Positions 17,703-26,574 of a DNA stretch of 64,000 bases are shown here, piece after piece (position 1 is the stretch's first letter; every line of letters starts with the position of its first letter). Source of the DNA: Aldehydirespirator sp965203575 (GTDB taxonomy: Bacteria > Actinomycetota > Acidimicrobiia > Acidimicrobiales > Aldehydirespiratoraceae); NCBI GenBank assembly GCA_965203575.1, contig OZ241894.1, forward strand, positions 3,410,001 through 3,474,000. Direction: 5' to 3'. The notes beneath the pieces are model-generated. The model ran no database searches, was not told the DNA's origin, and was given only the letters and a program-made list of their open reading frames with translations. Made by a program: the position numbers and the translations under genes.

Positions 17703-19786
17703 GTCGGCAAGGCCAAGATCTCGGTGCGCACCTTAGAGGGGTCTCCGGCTGGTTGCACGTAGGGCCTGACAGACCGGTCGCCCCAGTTCTCGTTGCCCCA
17801 GGTGATGGTCTGCTCGATGTCGTCGCGGGGTCCGTGCAAACACAGGAGGTACGCGGCCACCGACGCGTCGCTTGCCATGATCGGGCCGAGATGGTCGATC
17901 TGGTCCTCGCGGATGATCACCACCGACTGCTTCGCCAGGCCCGGCAGCCGCGCCGCGAACTGTGTCGCGTATTCCGCCCCGAACGGCGAGAACGGGGCGT
18001 CAAGCACCAGAGGGTAGCCCTGGGCGGGGTCGAGTTCGGCGTCGCCGGCCTCGTCCATGTCCTCGATGTCTCCGTACTGGGGGATCAGCCGGGCCAGAGC
18101 ACCCACGAAAGCGAACGTCACCCAGGCGCTCTCCCCCGACGATGCCCCCACGTCCAGCCCGTCCTGGCGGACCTTGAGTTCGAACCGGTCGGTCAGCTGG
18201 ATCGTGTAGTCCCGCAAGAAGACGTCGCGGGCGATGGAGTTCATGATGCGCTGCGTGTCCCCGCGGGCGCTGCTGCTGAATAGCCGATGAAGGTTCTCGA
18301 ACGTGTTCTCAAGGTTCTGAAGATGCCCTCTGGCGTTTACGACCTTGTCGGAGCTGTCCTTCTGGCGGGCCAGCTGTCCATACTTCTTGTCCGCCGCGCG
18401 GCGCTTCTGCAACAAGTCCTCGCAGACGATCTCAAGGTCCTTCTGCTCCTGTAGGAGCGCGGCGTGTTTGCGCTGGTACTCCCGCCAGGTCGCGCTGGGA
18501 TCTGCAGTGGCCCAATCGGGTATGTCGAACTCCTTGAGAGCGTCTTCCAGCGTCTTCCTTTGAGCGTGAGCGTCGTGGATCGTGGTCTGAGCGCCTTGAA
18601 GTCGCTTGTGGGGTTGTTCGGCGTCAGGCCTGTCAAGGAGGCGGGCGTGCTTCTGGGTGACGCGGGCGCGAATCGTGCTCGCGGCTTCAACAAGAGTGTC
18701 CTCGACGATGGTCGCGCGAAGCTCGCGGAGAGTTCCCCGCTCGGCGTCGGTGATCGGGGTGCCGCAGATGCAGGGGTCGGTGCCGTCGATGAGCGCGTCG
18801 AGCAGCCCGGCGGATACTTTGGGTGGCAGCTTGCGGTCCGCTTTGGCCTTGTCGAGCACCCTGCGGGCCGACTCAAGCACTCCGAGGCCGAACAGGTTGA
18901 AGCACTCCTCGTCCAGTACTCGGCTGCGTAGGTCCACAGCGTCGTTGGCCTCTCGTTGGGCTAAGTCATGATCCCGCTGCATCTGGCCGCGTCGTTCGAT
19001 GAGCGCCCGGGCGCCGTCGAATCGCTTGAACTGTGCCTCTGCCTCGTCGAGGATGCGTTTCGCGTCGCGTATGGCGTCGGGCAGCTGCTTGAGCCTGGCA
19101 GTCACCTTGTCGTACGCCTCGCGGGTCGAGTCGGCCTCCTGGAGGGCCTTGGCGAGTTTCAGGTCGTCTGTCTGTCTGGCTTTGAGCTTCTTGTGCTGTA
19201 GGGACTTGCGGATGGCTGTGAGCGCGATGTCGTAGCGTTTCACGCCGAGGAGGATCTCGACCGCCTCCTTGACAGACACCGCATCCGAGTCGGGAGCGGT
19301 GGCGGTTCCGATATTCTCGGCCGGGAAGAAGAAGTACGGGTTCAGGCCGATCGGCAGGATCGCCCGGACGTCGCGGTCGGCGTCTAGGGCCCCGAGCGTT
19401 CGGTGGTAACCGCCCGCCGTGGGATGGATGTTGAGCACGAAGTCGGGTTCGGTCTCGGCGAAGTCCTCTCCGTCTGTGCCTGTCCGCTCGATCGAGATCG
19501 ACCGACGTGCCTCGTATTCGTGGTCACGGTGAGAGAAGACCACCATGACCTGGACCTCCGTGGACTCGCCTGGTTCGAGGGCGAGTTTCGCTTGATGATT
19601 GCACAGGTCCTTGGGGCGTGGGAAGCCGCTTGTGGTCTCGCCATAGAGGCACCAAACGAAAGCGTTCAGCAACGCTGTCTTGCCGGCGCCGTTTTGACCG
19701 ACGATCACCGTGACATCGTTGTCGAGGTCGATGTCGGCCGCGGGGAAGGAACGCCAGTTCCGGAGGTGCAGCCGCTTCAAGCGCAT
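17699..19786 (-). CDS. DndD-like SMC ATPase of the phosphorothioation restriction operon
   Basis: Second SMC/Rad50-like ATPase of the cluster, 695 residues. Walker A is VGQNGAGKTA (Lys36). Coiled coils at about 190-290 and 360-500 flank a CICGTPI hook-like motif near 340. The C-terminus carries a signature-like GASSGESAW and Walker B LVLDAPFSPFG. The canonical LSGG is degenerate (ASSGES), as in some DndD relatives. Position in the restriction half of the dnd cluster suggests a role in recognising unmodified DNA together with the helicase-nuclease. Modification by it instead of dndD is less likely because dndD is intact. Confidence 0.8.
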   Translation of the reverse strand: MRLKRLHLRNWRSFPAADIDLDNDVTVIVGQNGAGKTALLNAFVWCLYGETTSGFPRPKDLCNHQAKLALEPGESTEVQVMVVFSHRDHEYEARRSISIERTGTDGEDFAETEPDFVLNIHPTAGGYHRTLGALDADRDVRAILPIGLNPYFFFPAENIGTATAPDSDAVSVKEAVEILLGVKRYDIALTAIRKSLQHKKLKARQTDDLKLAKALQEADSTREAYDKVTARLKQLPDAIRDAKRILDEAEAQFKRFDGARALIERRGQMQRDHDLAQREANDAVDLRSRVLDEECFNLFGLGVLESARRVLDKAKADRKLPPKVSAGLLDALIDGTDPCICGTPITDAERGTLRELRATIVEDTLVEAASTIRARVTQKHARLLDRPDAEQPHKRLQGAQTTIHDAHAQRKTLEDALKEFDIPDWATADPSATWREYQRKHAALLQEQKDLEIVCEDLLQKRRAADKKYGQLARQKDSSDKVVNARGHLQNLENTFENLHRLFSSSARGDTQRIMNSIARDVFLRDYTIQLTDRFELKVRQDGLDVGASSGESAWVTFAFVGALARLIPQYGDIEDMDEAGDAELDPAQGYPLVLDAPFSPFGAEYATQFAARLPGLAKQSVVIIREDQIDHLGPIMASDASVAAYLLCLHGPRDDIEQTITWGNENWGDRSVRPYVQPAGDPSKVRTEILALPT

Positions 19787-19787
19787 G

Positions 19788-19979
19788 TCACAGCAGCCGC
19801 GACACGAGCTGGTCCGAGAGTTCGGAGAACACCGGGTCGTTGGGGTCGAAGCGATCGGATGCGCCGAACCGGGAACGGATCTCGTCCATCAGCCACATGG
19901 CTGTGGCTTGTTCGTTCTCGGCAAGCCCGCCGAGCATCTCTAGCGCCTGTTCCCTTGTCGATGTGGGCTGGTCGGTCAT
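19788..19979 (-). CDS. small acidic protein of the phosphorothioation restriction operon
   Basis: Protein of 63 residues starting MTDQPTS, with helices ALEMLGGLAENEQATAMWLMDEI and an acidic C-terminal tail. Its ATG overlaps the helicase stop by 3 bp and its stop ends just before the ATPase start, so the packing argues for a real gene. I do not recognise a family. A small subunit or an inhibitor of the neighbouring ATPase or helicase are both possible. Confidence 0.6.
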   Translation of the reverse strand: MTDQPTSTREQALEMLGGLAENEQATAMWLMDEIRSRFGASDRFDPNDPVFSELSDQLVSRLL

Positions 19980-22213
19980 GGCGTATCCGGTATCCAACTG
20001 GCTTCGTCGCCGTAGCCGGCAGCCAGCTCCATGAGGTCGTAGGCGGCCATGATGTTAGTCAACGCTCGCGGGGGCGCGTCGGGGCTGTTGCGGGCGGCCT
20101 CCGCCAGTTCCAGCGCCCGGGTCAGTTCAGTCGCGACAAGCCTGCGCTCGGCTGTCCAGCTGGGGCTGCCCCTCTCGGGCTGGCGCGCCGGCAGGCACAG
20201 CACGTCGACGAGTTCTGCTTCGTCTTTATCGGGCGCTATGCGCAGCAGACGGCCGCGGCGTTGCACGAACTGGCGGGGGTTCTGGGTGGAGGCCAAGATG
20301 ACGCCCCGACGGGCCTGCGGGATGTTGACGCCCTCGTCTAGGCATCTCATCGCGACGAGCACATCCAGGTCGCCGCGCTGGAACATGTCGAGGTTCATGC
20401 GGCGCTGGTCGGGGTCCGTGCCGGAGACGAACTTGTTGGCTCTCACGCCCTTCCTATTGAGTTCGCCGAGCAGGTGCTCAAGTTGGTTCACACCAGTCAG
20501 CGGATGCGCGCCTTCGCCCACATAGAGGATCGTGTACCCCAGCGATCCTCGGCCCGCGGCGAGTTCGAGTCCTTGGGCTGTCTTCTCGGCGGCGTGGCTC
20601 CGCAGTCCGGTGCGGCGGGTCAGGTACTTGCCGGCTCTGCGATGGAACTCTTCCTCGTCGCCGTTGGCGGCCTTCCATGCCTGGCCGATCTTGCGACTAA
20701 GGATGTCGTACTCGTCTTGTTCGGCCCCGTTGAGGTGCACTACCACCGGGATATAGGTGTAGGGGCAGAGCGCCTTGAGCCGGATTGCTTCGGCGATTCC
20801 GATGCTGCGCAGGACAGCCCCAAAATATGACAGCAGTTCTCGTGTGCCCTGCTCGTCGTTGTGACGGCGGGGGGTGGCAGACAGCCCGATGCGGCCCACG
20901 GCACTGTCGGAGCGTCTCGGGAGGCGGCCGAGCCTGCGCGGGGTGCCGAGGGCGTGCATCTCGTCGCCGATCACCACCAAGCCGCAAGCGAGGCTCTCGA
21001 TTGTTCTGCCCACGGACGTCCAGCTGTCGCCGGTCATCGTGTCCGCGGTTACGATCACGCAGTCGGCTCTCGCTTTCGAGCCCTGCAACGCCGACAGGGC
21101 CAGCTCGGCGTCGGACTGCCAGCCCGGGGCTTGGCTGTTGCAGACGGTGGGCCTGAAACCGAACTCTCGGGCGTTGCGTCGCCATTGTTCGGCCAGTTCG
21201 GTGGTCGGCACGACCACCAGCACGAGAACGGACCGGCCTTCGCCGGCGTGATGCTCCGCGAACACTTTCGCCGCGGACAGCGCTATCACCGTTTTGCCCG
21301 TCCCGGTAGCGAGCGCGAAGGTTCCCCTGTGATCGGCCGCAATCCACTTGTCAATGCACTCCTGCTGATACGGGCGGAGCCCCTGCTCCTCGATGAAGTG
21401 GGGAGTCGTCAGGCCAAGGTCACATGATCCGGATGGGGTGGGCCCGGGCAACCGGAACGAAGTCATTCCTGCGCGGCTCGCTTCATCGGGGTCCAATGGA
21501 GGAAACCGCTCAAATAGCGTGGAGATGACTCTCTCATGGAGTTGGAATGTCACCACTCCAGGCCTGCGCTGTTCCCATGTCTCTGTGAACAGTTCACGCT
21601 CGTTGTGTGCGTGCTGCGCCTCCGGGGCCCACGACCGATGCAGCGCAAAGCTCTCAGCATTGCGAACCCAGCCGTTCCATGATTCGTTCGGCGAGCCATT
21701 GAACGTCACATAATCGCCGACAGCGTCAAAGAACACGCCAATCTTCTCGTGGTAGAGATCGACGCCGCCGCCGTGGTGGACCCGCACGGCCACTCTGATG
21801 TCAAGCAGACCGTCGCGGATCATGCCAGCCAAGAGCTGAAGTCTCAGGCGCTCCTCATCGGCCTGAACCCGACCAGGGTCCAGGTAGCGGCGAAGGCAAG
21901 CGATGACTGTCTCATCGTGCTGCAGGTGGTCTGAGTGGGTCCCTTGCATATACGCAGCCTGGATGGTGGCTCTGTCCTTCTCGGACAGAGCTGGAGACGC
22001 CACTAGCCGCATCCTGCCGTCTTGGGCGTAGAACTGCTCGATTGCAGGTGAGATCAGCGCGAGCACTCGGCTTGAGAAGTAGCCGACAGCGCGCCAATAG
22101 GCGGTGGCGTGCCGCAGGCACGGCAGGTAGAAGGCCTCGACGAGATCTTCCTTGTCGGTGGAGTAGGTCGTAGACCACTGCAAGTCGCGCAATCCGGACA
22201 TCGCAGGTATCAC
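19976..22213 (-). CDS. phosphorothioation-dependent restriction enzyme: PLD nuclease + SF2 helicase
   Basis: Protein of 745 residues. An N-terminal phospholipase-D-type nuclease domain has a single HKD-like motif, H-E-K-I-G-V-F-F-D followed by FNGSPNES (about residues 165-190). An SF2 helicase core follows with Walker A LATGTGKTV at about 300, DEMH as the DEAH-box variant near 405, SATPRR motif III, and a C-terminal half ending in QRRGRLLRI (motif VI). This combination matches the dnd-linked restriction enzyme family, distinct from DndFGH. It should cut DNA lacking phosphorothioates. The ATG overlaps the stop of the upstream regulator-like gene, ATGA. PLD nucleases often work as dimers, consistent with one motif. 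Confidence 0.88.
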   Translation of the reverse strand: MIPAMSGLRDLQWSTTYSTDKEDLVEAFYLPCLRHATAYWRAVGYFSSRVLALISPAIEQFYAQDGRMRLVASPALSEKDRATIQAAYMQGTHSDHLQHDETVIACLRRYLDPGRVQADEERLRLQLLAGMIRDGLLDIRVAVRVHHGGGVDLYHEKIGVFFDAVGDYVTFNGSPNESWNGWVRNAESFALHRSWAPEAQHAHNERELFTETWEQRRPGVVTFQLHERVISTLFERFPPLDPDEASRAGMTSFRLPGPTPSGSCDLGLTTPHFIEEQGLRPYQQECIDKWIAADHRGTFALATGTGKTVIALSAAKVFAEHHAGEGRSVLVLVVVPTTELAEQWRRNAREFGFRPTVCNSQAPGWQSDAELALSALQGSKARADCVIVTADTMTGDSWTSVGRTIESLACGLVVIGDEMHALGTPRRLGRLPRRSDSAVGRIGLSATPRRHNDEQGTRELLSYFGAVLRSIGIAEAIRLKALCPYTYIPVVVHLNGAEQDEYDILSRKIGQAWKAANGDEEEFHRRAGKYLTRRTGLRSHAAEKTAQGLELAAGRGSLGYTILYVGEGAHPLTGVNQLEHLLGELNRKGVRANKFVSGTDPDQRRMNLDMFQRGDLDVLVAMRCLDEGVNIPQARRGVILASTQNPRQFVQRRGRLLRIAPDKDEAELVDVLCLPARQPERGSPSWTAERRLVATELTRALELAEAARNSPDAPPRALTNIMAAYDLMELAAGYGDEASWIPDTP

Positions 22214-24030
22214 TCGCGGCCCAGAAGCGAGCGCAGCACGTCCTCGCTAAGGGTTGTCTGCTGTTGTCTTGGCAGTTCGCTGGGGCGCAGCACCGTGCAC
22301 ACCGAGGGGGTCGCGACGATGACGATGTCGTCGCCGTCGTCGAAGCCGAGTTTGTCAAGCACGGAGCTGAGCCGGCCCACGTCTACGGTCCCGTTCAAGT
22401 TTGTGAGTCGCCAGATGAGCGACGCTTCGCCCACACGGGTGCCTGCGTGCATCGCGGGAACTTTCAGCGAGTCTTGCGGTTGGAGTCCGTTGTGGGCGGC
22501 GATGTCACGGTCGAGATTGAACGAGTAGCCCTTCAGGTTGTGCTCGGTGACGGTGAAGCTCTGACCCCAATCGTCTCCTACCTTGATCGCGTATGGTCTG
22601 TCATCGACGCTGTTGGGTGTGTAGTCCAGGCTCTCTAGTTGGCGCACTTCGTCGCCTGATACGACGTAAGGTCCACCTTCCAAGTACGCCCGCACCGACC
22701 CTGCCTTCACGTCGAAGTCTCGGACGAACTCCTCCAGCATCGCTGACATTGAAGCGACGCCACCACCGCGCTCGATGCGCTGGTCGATCTCCGCAACGAT
22801 GCCCTCGTACTCCTTGTATCCCCATTCGGGCAACGCCAACCGAAAGTGCTTGTCGATACGCACCAGCGATCCGCGATACTGCTTGAGCACCCTCGCGGAA
22901 CTCTCCCCGATGGCTTCAATCAGTTCGGTCGGTGTCATCGGTCTGCCAACCATGTGCAGAACCCTCTCTGCCTTGACGTAGAGAGGTACGTCCCAGCGAA
23001 CTAGCCACCCCTCACCGATGTCGCGCCATCTTCCTGACTCCATGAGCAACGCCAGAACTGCTTCGGGCAGCACAGGACCCGGCAGTTTGCTACACAGGTC
23101 TTCAACACTTGTCAGCCATTCATCGCCAGCGGCATCGTCGAGCACCTGAGCAATGTCGGCGCGGGCGGTGTCCGCGTCCCGAAGAAGCCAATCGCCGTCG
23201 TAGCCGTAGCGGGCAATCCATCGGAGTACCTCAAAGCAGTGCTCGCCAAGCCGCGCCCTCCATGCCTCCGCAACAGGACTGTCGGCTCGAACGGCGAGAC
23301 CGAACTCGTCACACAGCCGTCTCGCGGCCAATCGAACCGACCGGAAACGGTCCCCCGCGAGCTTGCCGCGCAACTGCACGGCATCCTTGGCGACCCGCTG
23401 GCGTACCGCTTCGCCACTCACGCCGTGCTGTTTGCCGAGTGCTCGCCAAGTCGGGCGAGATCGCACAAACTCGCGCGCGGCGAGTTCCGGGCCGGAGGCT
23501 TCGGAAACCAGGTCGGAGATGCGTTCGGCTAGGGTCGCGACTTCGGAGCCCACGAGTTGTGAGAGCGAGACAGACTGCAGGCGGCGTATCGCCTCACCTA
23601 CCTCCTCGGGGATGCCACCGTCACCCAGGCACGCTGCTACGAGTCCGCCCACCGTTAGGTCGTCTGTCGCGACGCTGGTCCATGCGGCAGCAGTGACCAG
23701 GTCGAAGTCCACGGGCGCTGCTTGCTCACGCTCGAAGGCCATCCTCCGCCAAGCGGTCACAGTAGCCGCATGGTCTCGCATCTTCGAACCGTGAGATTCC
23801 AGTGCGTTGTGGATACGAGAAACGGTGAGTTGACCGACATTCGCGATTTCAAGAAGGGCCGCGTCGTCAAGCCTTCCCAGATCCCCCCAGGTTCTGATGC
23901 GTCGGCGCCTGAGGCCTGTAAGCGACCTCTTGTCGAAGATCGTTGGGTCGATCGGCTGATCAGCGACAGCAGGAATCCAGTCATATCTCTCGCCCAGTCG
24001 GAGAGCTGAACCAGGAGCAGGGGCCTCAGG
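22210..24030 (-). CDS. alpha-CTD-like / sigma region-4-like protein, 5' end interrupted by IS21 element
   Basis: About 600 residues of chromosomal coding sequence. The N-terminal part looks like the RNA polymerase alpha C-terminal domain: LTGLRRRRIRTWGDL then LLEIANVGQLTVSRIHNALESHG. Near 215-245 there is a sigma region-4-like helix-turn-helix (WRALGKQHGVSGEAVRQRVAKDA). The C-terminal region (about 510-600) is beta-rich. It heads the phosphorothioation restriction operon. The open frame continues into the IS at 24031 and would start at 24126 inside it. Across the element, the frame continues upstream of 26575 (for instance a GTG at about 26579) when the IS and one target copy are removed. The native start is therefore probably separated from the gene. 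Regulator or DNA-recognition subunit are both possible. Confidence 0.65.
   Translation of the reverse strand, partial: PEAPAPGSALRLGERYDWIPAVADQPIDPTIFDKRSLTGLRRRRIRTWGDLGRLDDAALLEIANVGQLTVSRIHNALESHGSKMRDHAATVTAWRRMAFEREQAAPVDFDLVTAAAWTSVATDDLTVGGLVAACLGDGGIPEEVGEAIRRLQSVSLSQLVGSEVATLAERISDLVSEASGPELAAREFVRSRPTWRALGKQHGVSGEAVRQRVAKDAVQLRGKLAGDRFRSVRLAARRLCDEFGLAVRADSPVAEAWRARLGEHCFEVLRWIARYGYDGDWLLRDADTARADIAQVLDDAAGDEWLTSVEDLCSKLPGPVLPEAVLALLMESGRWRDIGEGWLVRWDVPLYVKAERVLHMVGRPMTPTELIEAIGESSARVLKQYRGSLVRIDKHFRLALPEWGYKEYEGIVAEIDQRIERGGGVASMSAMLEEFVRDFDVKAGSVRAYLEGGPYVVSGDEVRQLESLDYTPNSVDDRPYAIKVGDDWGQSFTVTEHNLKGYSFNLDRDIAAHNGLQPQDSLKVPAMHAGTRVGEASLIWRLTNLNGTVDVGRLSSVLDKLGFDDGDDIVIVATPSVCTVLRPSELPRQQQTTLSEDVLRSLLGRE
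24025..24030. repeat. IS21 target-site duplication, left copy
   Basis: CTCAGG immediately outside the left end of the element. The same six bases follow the right end at 26569-26574, a length typical of IS21-family insertion. Confidence 0.75.
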
Positions 24031-24129
24031 TGTCAATGGCCAGTGGGATCTGCCCAGTGGCGGACAGCAGAACTGCCCAGTGGTGGCCAACAGAACTGCC
24101 CGGTGGCGGACAGCAGAGTTGCCCACAGT

Positions 24130-24894
24130 TCAGTTGGTCAGTGGCGTCACCCCCTTTCCGGCGGTGGCTTGGGTGAGGCGGATGCTGTCGCCGGCGGTGA
24201 GCACGATGTGGGCGTGGTGCAGTAGCCGGTCGACGGTGGCGTTGGCGATGGTCTTGGGCATGAGTTCGTCGAACCCGGCGGGGTGAAGATTGCTTGACAG
24301 CGCGATGGAGCGCTTCTCGTAGGCGGCGTCGACGACGCGGTAGAGCGCCTCGGCGGTGTCGGTGGTGACCGGCAGCAGGCCGATGTCGTCTATCACGATG
24401 ACGTCGGCGCGCATGATCTTGTTGATCGCTTTGGCGGCGGTGTCGTCGGCGCTGTGGCGGCGCACGAGCACGCCGAGGTGCTCGAGGCTGAACCAGGTGA
24501 CCTTGTGGCCGGCGTCGATGGCGGTGTGGCCGAGCGCTTCTAGGAAGTGCGTCTTGCCGGTGCCGGATGGTCCGCACACGACGAGGTTCTCGTGACGGTC
24601 GATCCACTCGAGGGTGCGCAGCGCTCTTTGGGTGGGCGCCGGGATCGAGCTGACGGTCTCGTTCCAGGCGTCGAAGGTCTTGCCGGTGGGGAACCCGGCG
24701 GCTTTGCGTCGGGACCGGATCGAGGATGCTTGACGGCCGGCGAGCTCTTCGGTGAGCAGCGCTCGCATCGCTTCGGCCGGTTCCCAGCGTTGTGCTTTGG
24801 CGGTGGCCAGCAGCTCCGGTGCTGCGGCGCGCATGTGCGGCAGGCGCAGGGTGCGCAACAAGTCGACGACTTCGTCGATGGGTGCTGGGTTCAT
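24130..24894 (-). CDS. istB: IS21 helper ATPase IstB
   Basis: AAA+ ATPase of 254 residues with the DnaC-like N-terminal helix, Walker A VCGPSGTGKTH near 105, Walker B VIVIDDIGLLP near 170, and the ANATVDRLLHHAHIV arginine-finger region near the end. It assists target capture by IstA. The ATG overlaps the istA stop (ATGA), as usual for this family. Confidence 0.95.
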   Translation of the reverse strand: MNPAPIDEVVDLLRTLRLPHMRAAAPELLATAKAQRWEPAEAMRALLTEELAGRQASSIRSRRKAAGFPTGKTFDAWNETVSSIPAPTQRALRTLEWIDRHENLVVCGPSGTGKTHFLEALGHTAIDAGHKVTWFSLEHLGVLVRRHSADDTAAKAINKIMRADVIVIDDIGLLPVTTDTAEALYRVVDAAYEKRSIALSSNLHPAGFDELMPKTIANATVDRLLHHAHIVLTAGDSIRLTQATAGKGVTPLTN

Positions 24895-26375
24895 CGGTCG
24901 GCGCCGAGGTGGCCCCAGGCGGCGGTGCCGGTCTGCAGCGAGTGGTCCTCTCCGGCGCTGCGGCGCTCGCCGAGGGGGTGCGCGGCGAGGATCGACGCGA
25001 GGTCGCCGTCCGCGAAGCGGGCGTAGGTGGCGGCGTGACCGAGCGCCCAGTCGACGCGCATCTGGCCGTGGAGGCGGGCCAGGTCGACGGCTTGGGCCAT
25101 CTTGGTCTTGATTCGTGACGTGCCCGCGGAGGCGGCTTCGACCAGCCACAGTCGGGCGCCCTCGCCCAGTGCCAAGAACTCGGCCTCGGCCGCGTTGGTC
25201 GGCTTGGGACGCCGCCCGAGAGGCCCCGCCGGGCGTGGTGGGTAGTGGGCGTCGTCGATCATCGGACGCCCTGGTGTCGAGCGCTGGTGGCGGGCGACCT
25301 CGACGGGTCCTGACGGTGCGCAGTGCACCACCACGACCTGGTCGCCGTCGACGCGCACCCACACCGTCTCATCGGCCAACGTGTGCGGGACCGAGTAGGT
25401 CACCCCGCCGAAGCTGACCGTGGAGCTCCAAGTGACTTTGCGGGTCTGGCCAAACACCGCCGTGTAAGGGCTCTCGGGCAGTGCGTGCAGGCGCTGCTGC
25501 TCCTCAGTGAGCATCTCGGTTGGCGCCCGACGGGTCACCCGATGCTGGCGGCCGTTGACCTCGGCCATCCACGCGTCGCAGGCCTCGACCAGCTCAGCCC
25601 AGCTGGTGTAGCCGTCGCGCAGGTTCGCGTCGGTTGGCACCAAGTCGGCTTTGGCGATCCGCACCGTCGCCTCGCTGCCGCCCTTGGACTCGGGGTCCGC
25701 CGGCACACACGTCGCGATCGTGGTCCCGTAGTGGCCGCTGATCGCGACCATCTCCGGATGGCGGACCGCCACCCCCGCGACGTGATCGATCGTGACGGTG
25801 CGCTCGTTGTCGGTCAACCAATACGTCGGTGCGCCGCCGAAGGCGCGCATGGCCCGGTCCACACAGGAAATCACCGTGGGCAGGGTGCGGTCCCAGCACG
25901 GCACCACGACCCGGAACCGCGACCACGCCAGCCACGCACAGAACAGACTCGTCCTCCGGCCGGCGATGACCGGGCCCGCGCCCCAGTCCCACTGCGCCCA
26001 CATGCCCGGCTCGGGGATCCAGGGCCGATACACCCGCCGCCGGCCACGGCGATGGTTGGCCTTCACCTCCGCGACCGCTCGCCGCACCGTGCGCTCCGAA
26101 CCCTCGAACCCCAGCGCCTTCAGCTTCTCGAAGGCCCGGTCGGCGCGGATCTTGGCGTGAGACCGTTCGACCCACTCCTCGATCTTCGGCAGCCACGGAT
26201 CGATGATCCGCCCCCTGCGCCGCGGTCCCTCTCTGGCCAACTCGCCGGCATCGCGCATAGCGACATAGCGGGCCACGGTGTGATGAGACACGCCGGCCAG
26301 CTCGCCGGCATCCCGGAACGACCCACACAGGTCGAACGCTTCCAACATGTTCATGATTTCCTCGCGAGACTTCAC
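24891..26375 (-). CDS. istA: IS21 transposase IstA
   Basis: DDE transposase of 494 residues. The N-terminal helix-turn-helix (MLEAFDLCGSFRDAGELAGVS...) reads the terminal repeats. The catalytic triad is seen as Asp in QWDWGAGP, Asp in WLTDNERT and Glu in DPESKGGSEATV. I chose the GTG at 26375, because the perfect ribosome site AGGAGGAG lies about 6 nt upstream; a frame to 26453 is open but lacks such a site. It is complete, so the element may still be mobile. Confidence 0.93.
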   Translation of the reverse strand: MKSREEIMNMLEAFDLCGSFRDAGELAGVSHHTVARYVAMRDAGELAREGPRRRGRIIDPWLPKIEEWVERSHAKIRADRAFEKLKALGFEGSERTVRRAVAEVKANHRRGRRRVYRPWIPEPGMWAQWDWGAGPVIAGRRTSLFCAWLAWSRFRVVVPCWDRTLPTVISCVDRAMRAFGGAPTYWLTDNERTVTIDHVAGVAVRHPEMVAISGHYGTTIATCVPADPESKGGSEATVRIAKADLVPTDANLRDGYTSWAELVEACDAWMAEVNGRQHRVTRRAPTEMLTEEQQRLHALPESPYTAVFGQTRKVTWSSTVSFGGVTYSVPHTLADETVWVRVDGDQVVVVHCAPSGPVEVARHQRSTPGRPMIDDAHYPPRPAGPLGRRPKPTNAAEAEFLALGEGARLWLVEAASAGTSRIKTKMAQAVDLARLHGQMRVDWALGHAATYARFADGDLASILAAHPLGERRSAGEDHSLQTGTAAWGHLGADR

Positions 26376-26568
26376 TCGCTCCTCCTGCTCGATGGTCACG
26401 GTTGTCGTGACCGGCCATTCGAGTAGGAGGAGCACCCCTCCGCGGTGGACCACGGCGGGAAACGGACTTCAACGCGGGCAACTCTGTTGGCCGCCGCTGG
26501 GCAGAACTGTTGGCCGCCAGCGGGCAGCTACATGGCCGCCACTGGGCAGGATCTCATGGCCACCGACA

Positions 26569-26574
26569 CTCAGG
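26569..26574. repeat. IS21 target-site duplication, right copy
   Basis: CTCAGG, the right-hand copy of the six-base duplication that brackets the element. Confidence 0.75.

Larger units (their letters stand above)
24031..26568 (-). mobile_element. intact IS21-family insertion sequence
   Basis: The element is about 2,538 bp and carries istA and istB on the minus strand. Its left end begins TGTCAATGGCCAGTGGGATC and its right end, read inwards, begins TGTCGGTGGCCATGAGATCC. Inside each end there are tandem 22-23-bp units beginning TGCCC(A/G)NTGGCGG: on the left at 24051, 24074 and 24097 with a partial unit at 24120, and on the right, inverted, at 26548-26527, 26526-26504 and 26503-26481. These are the multiple terminal binding sites expected for IstA. 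Both genes are open and the 6-bp CTCAGG duplication is exact, so the insertion looks recent. It splits the 5' end of the phosphorothioation restriction operon. Confidence 0.92.

Noticed and set aside
25323..26426. 367-codon plus-strand frame in the IS element
   Set aside because: Antisense to istA, which has an intact catalytic triad and ribosome site.
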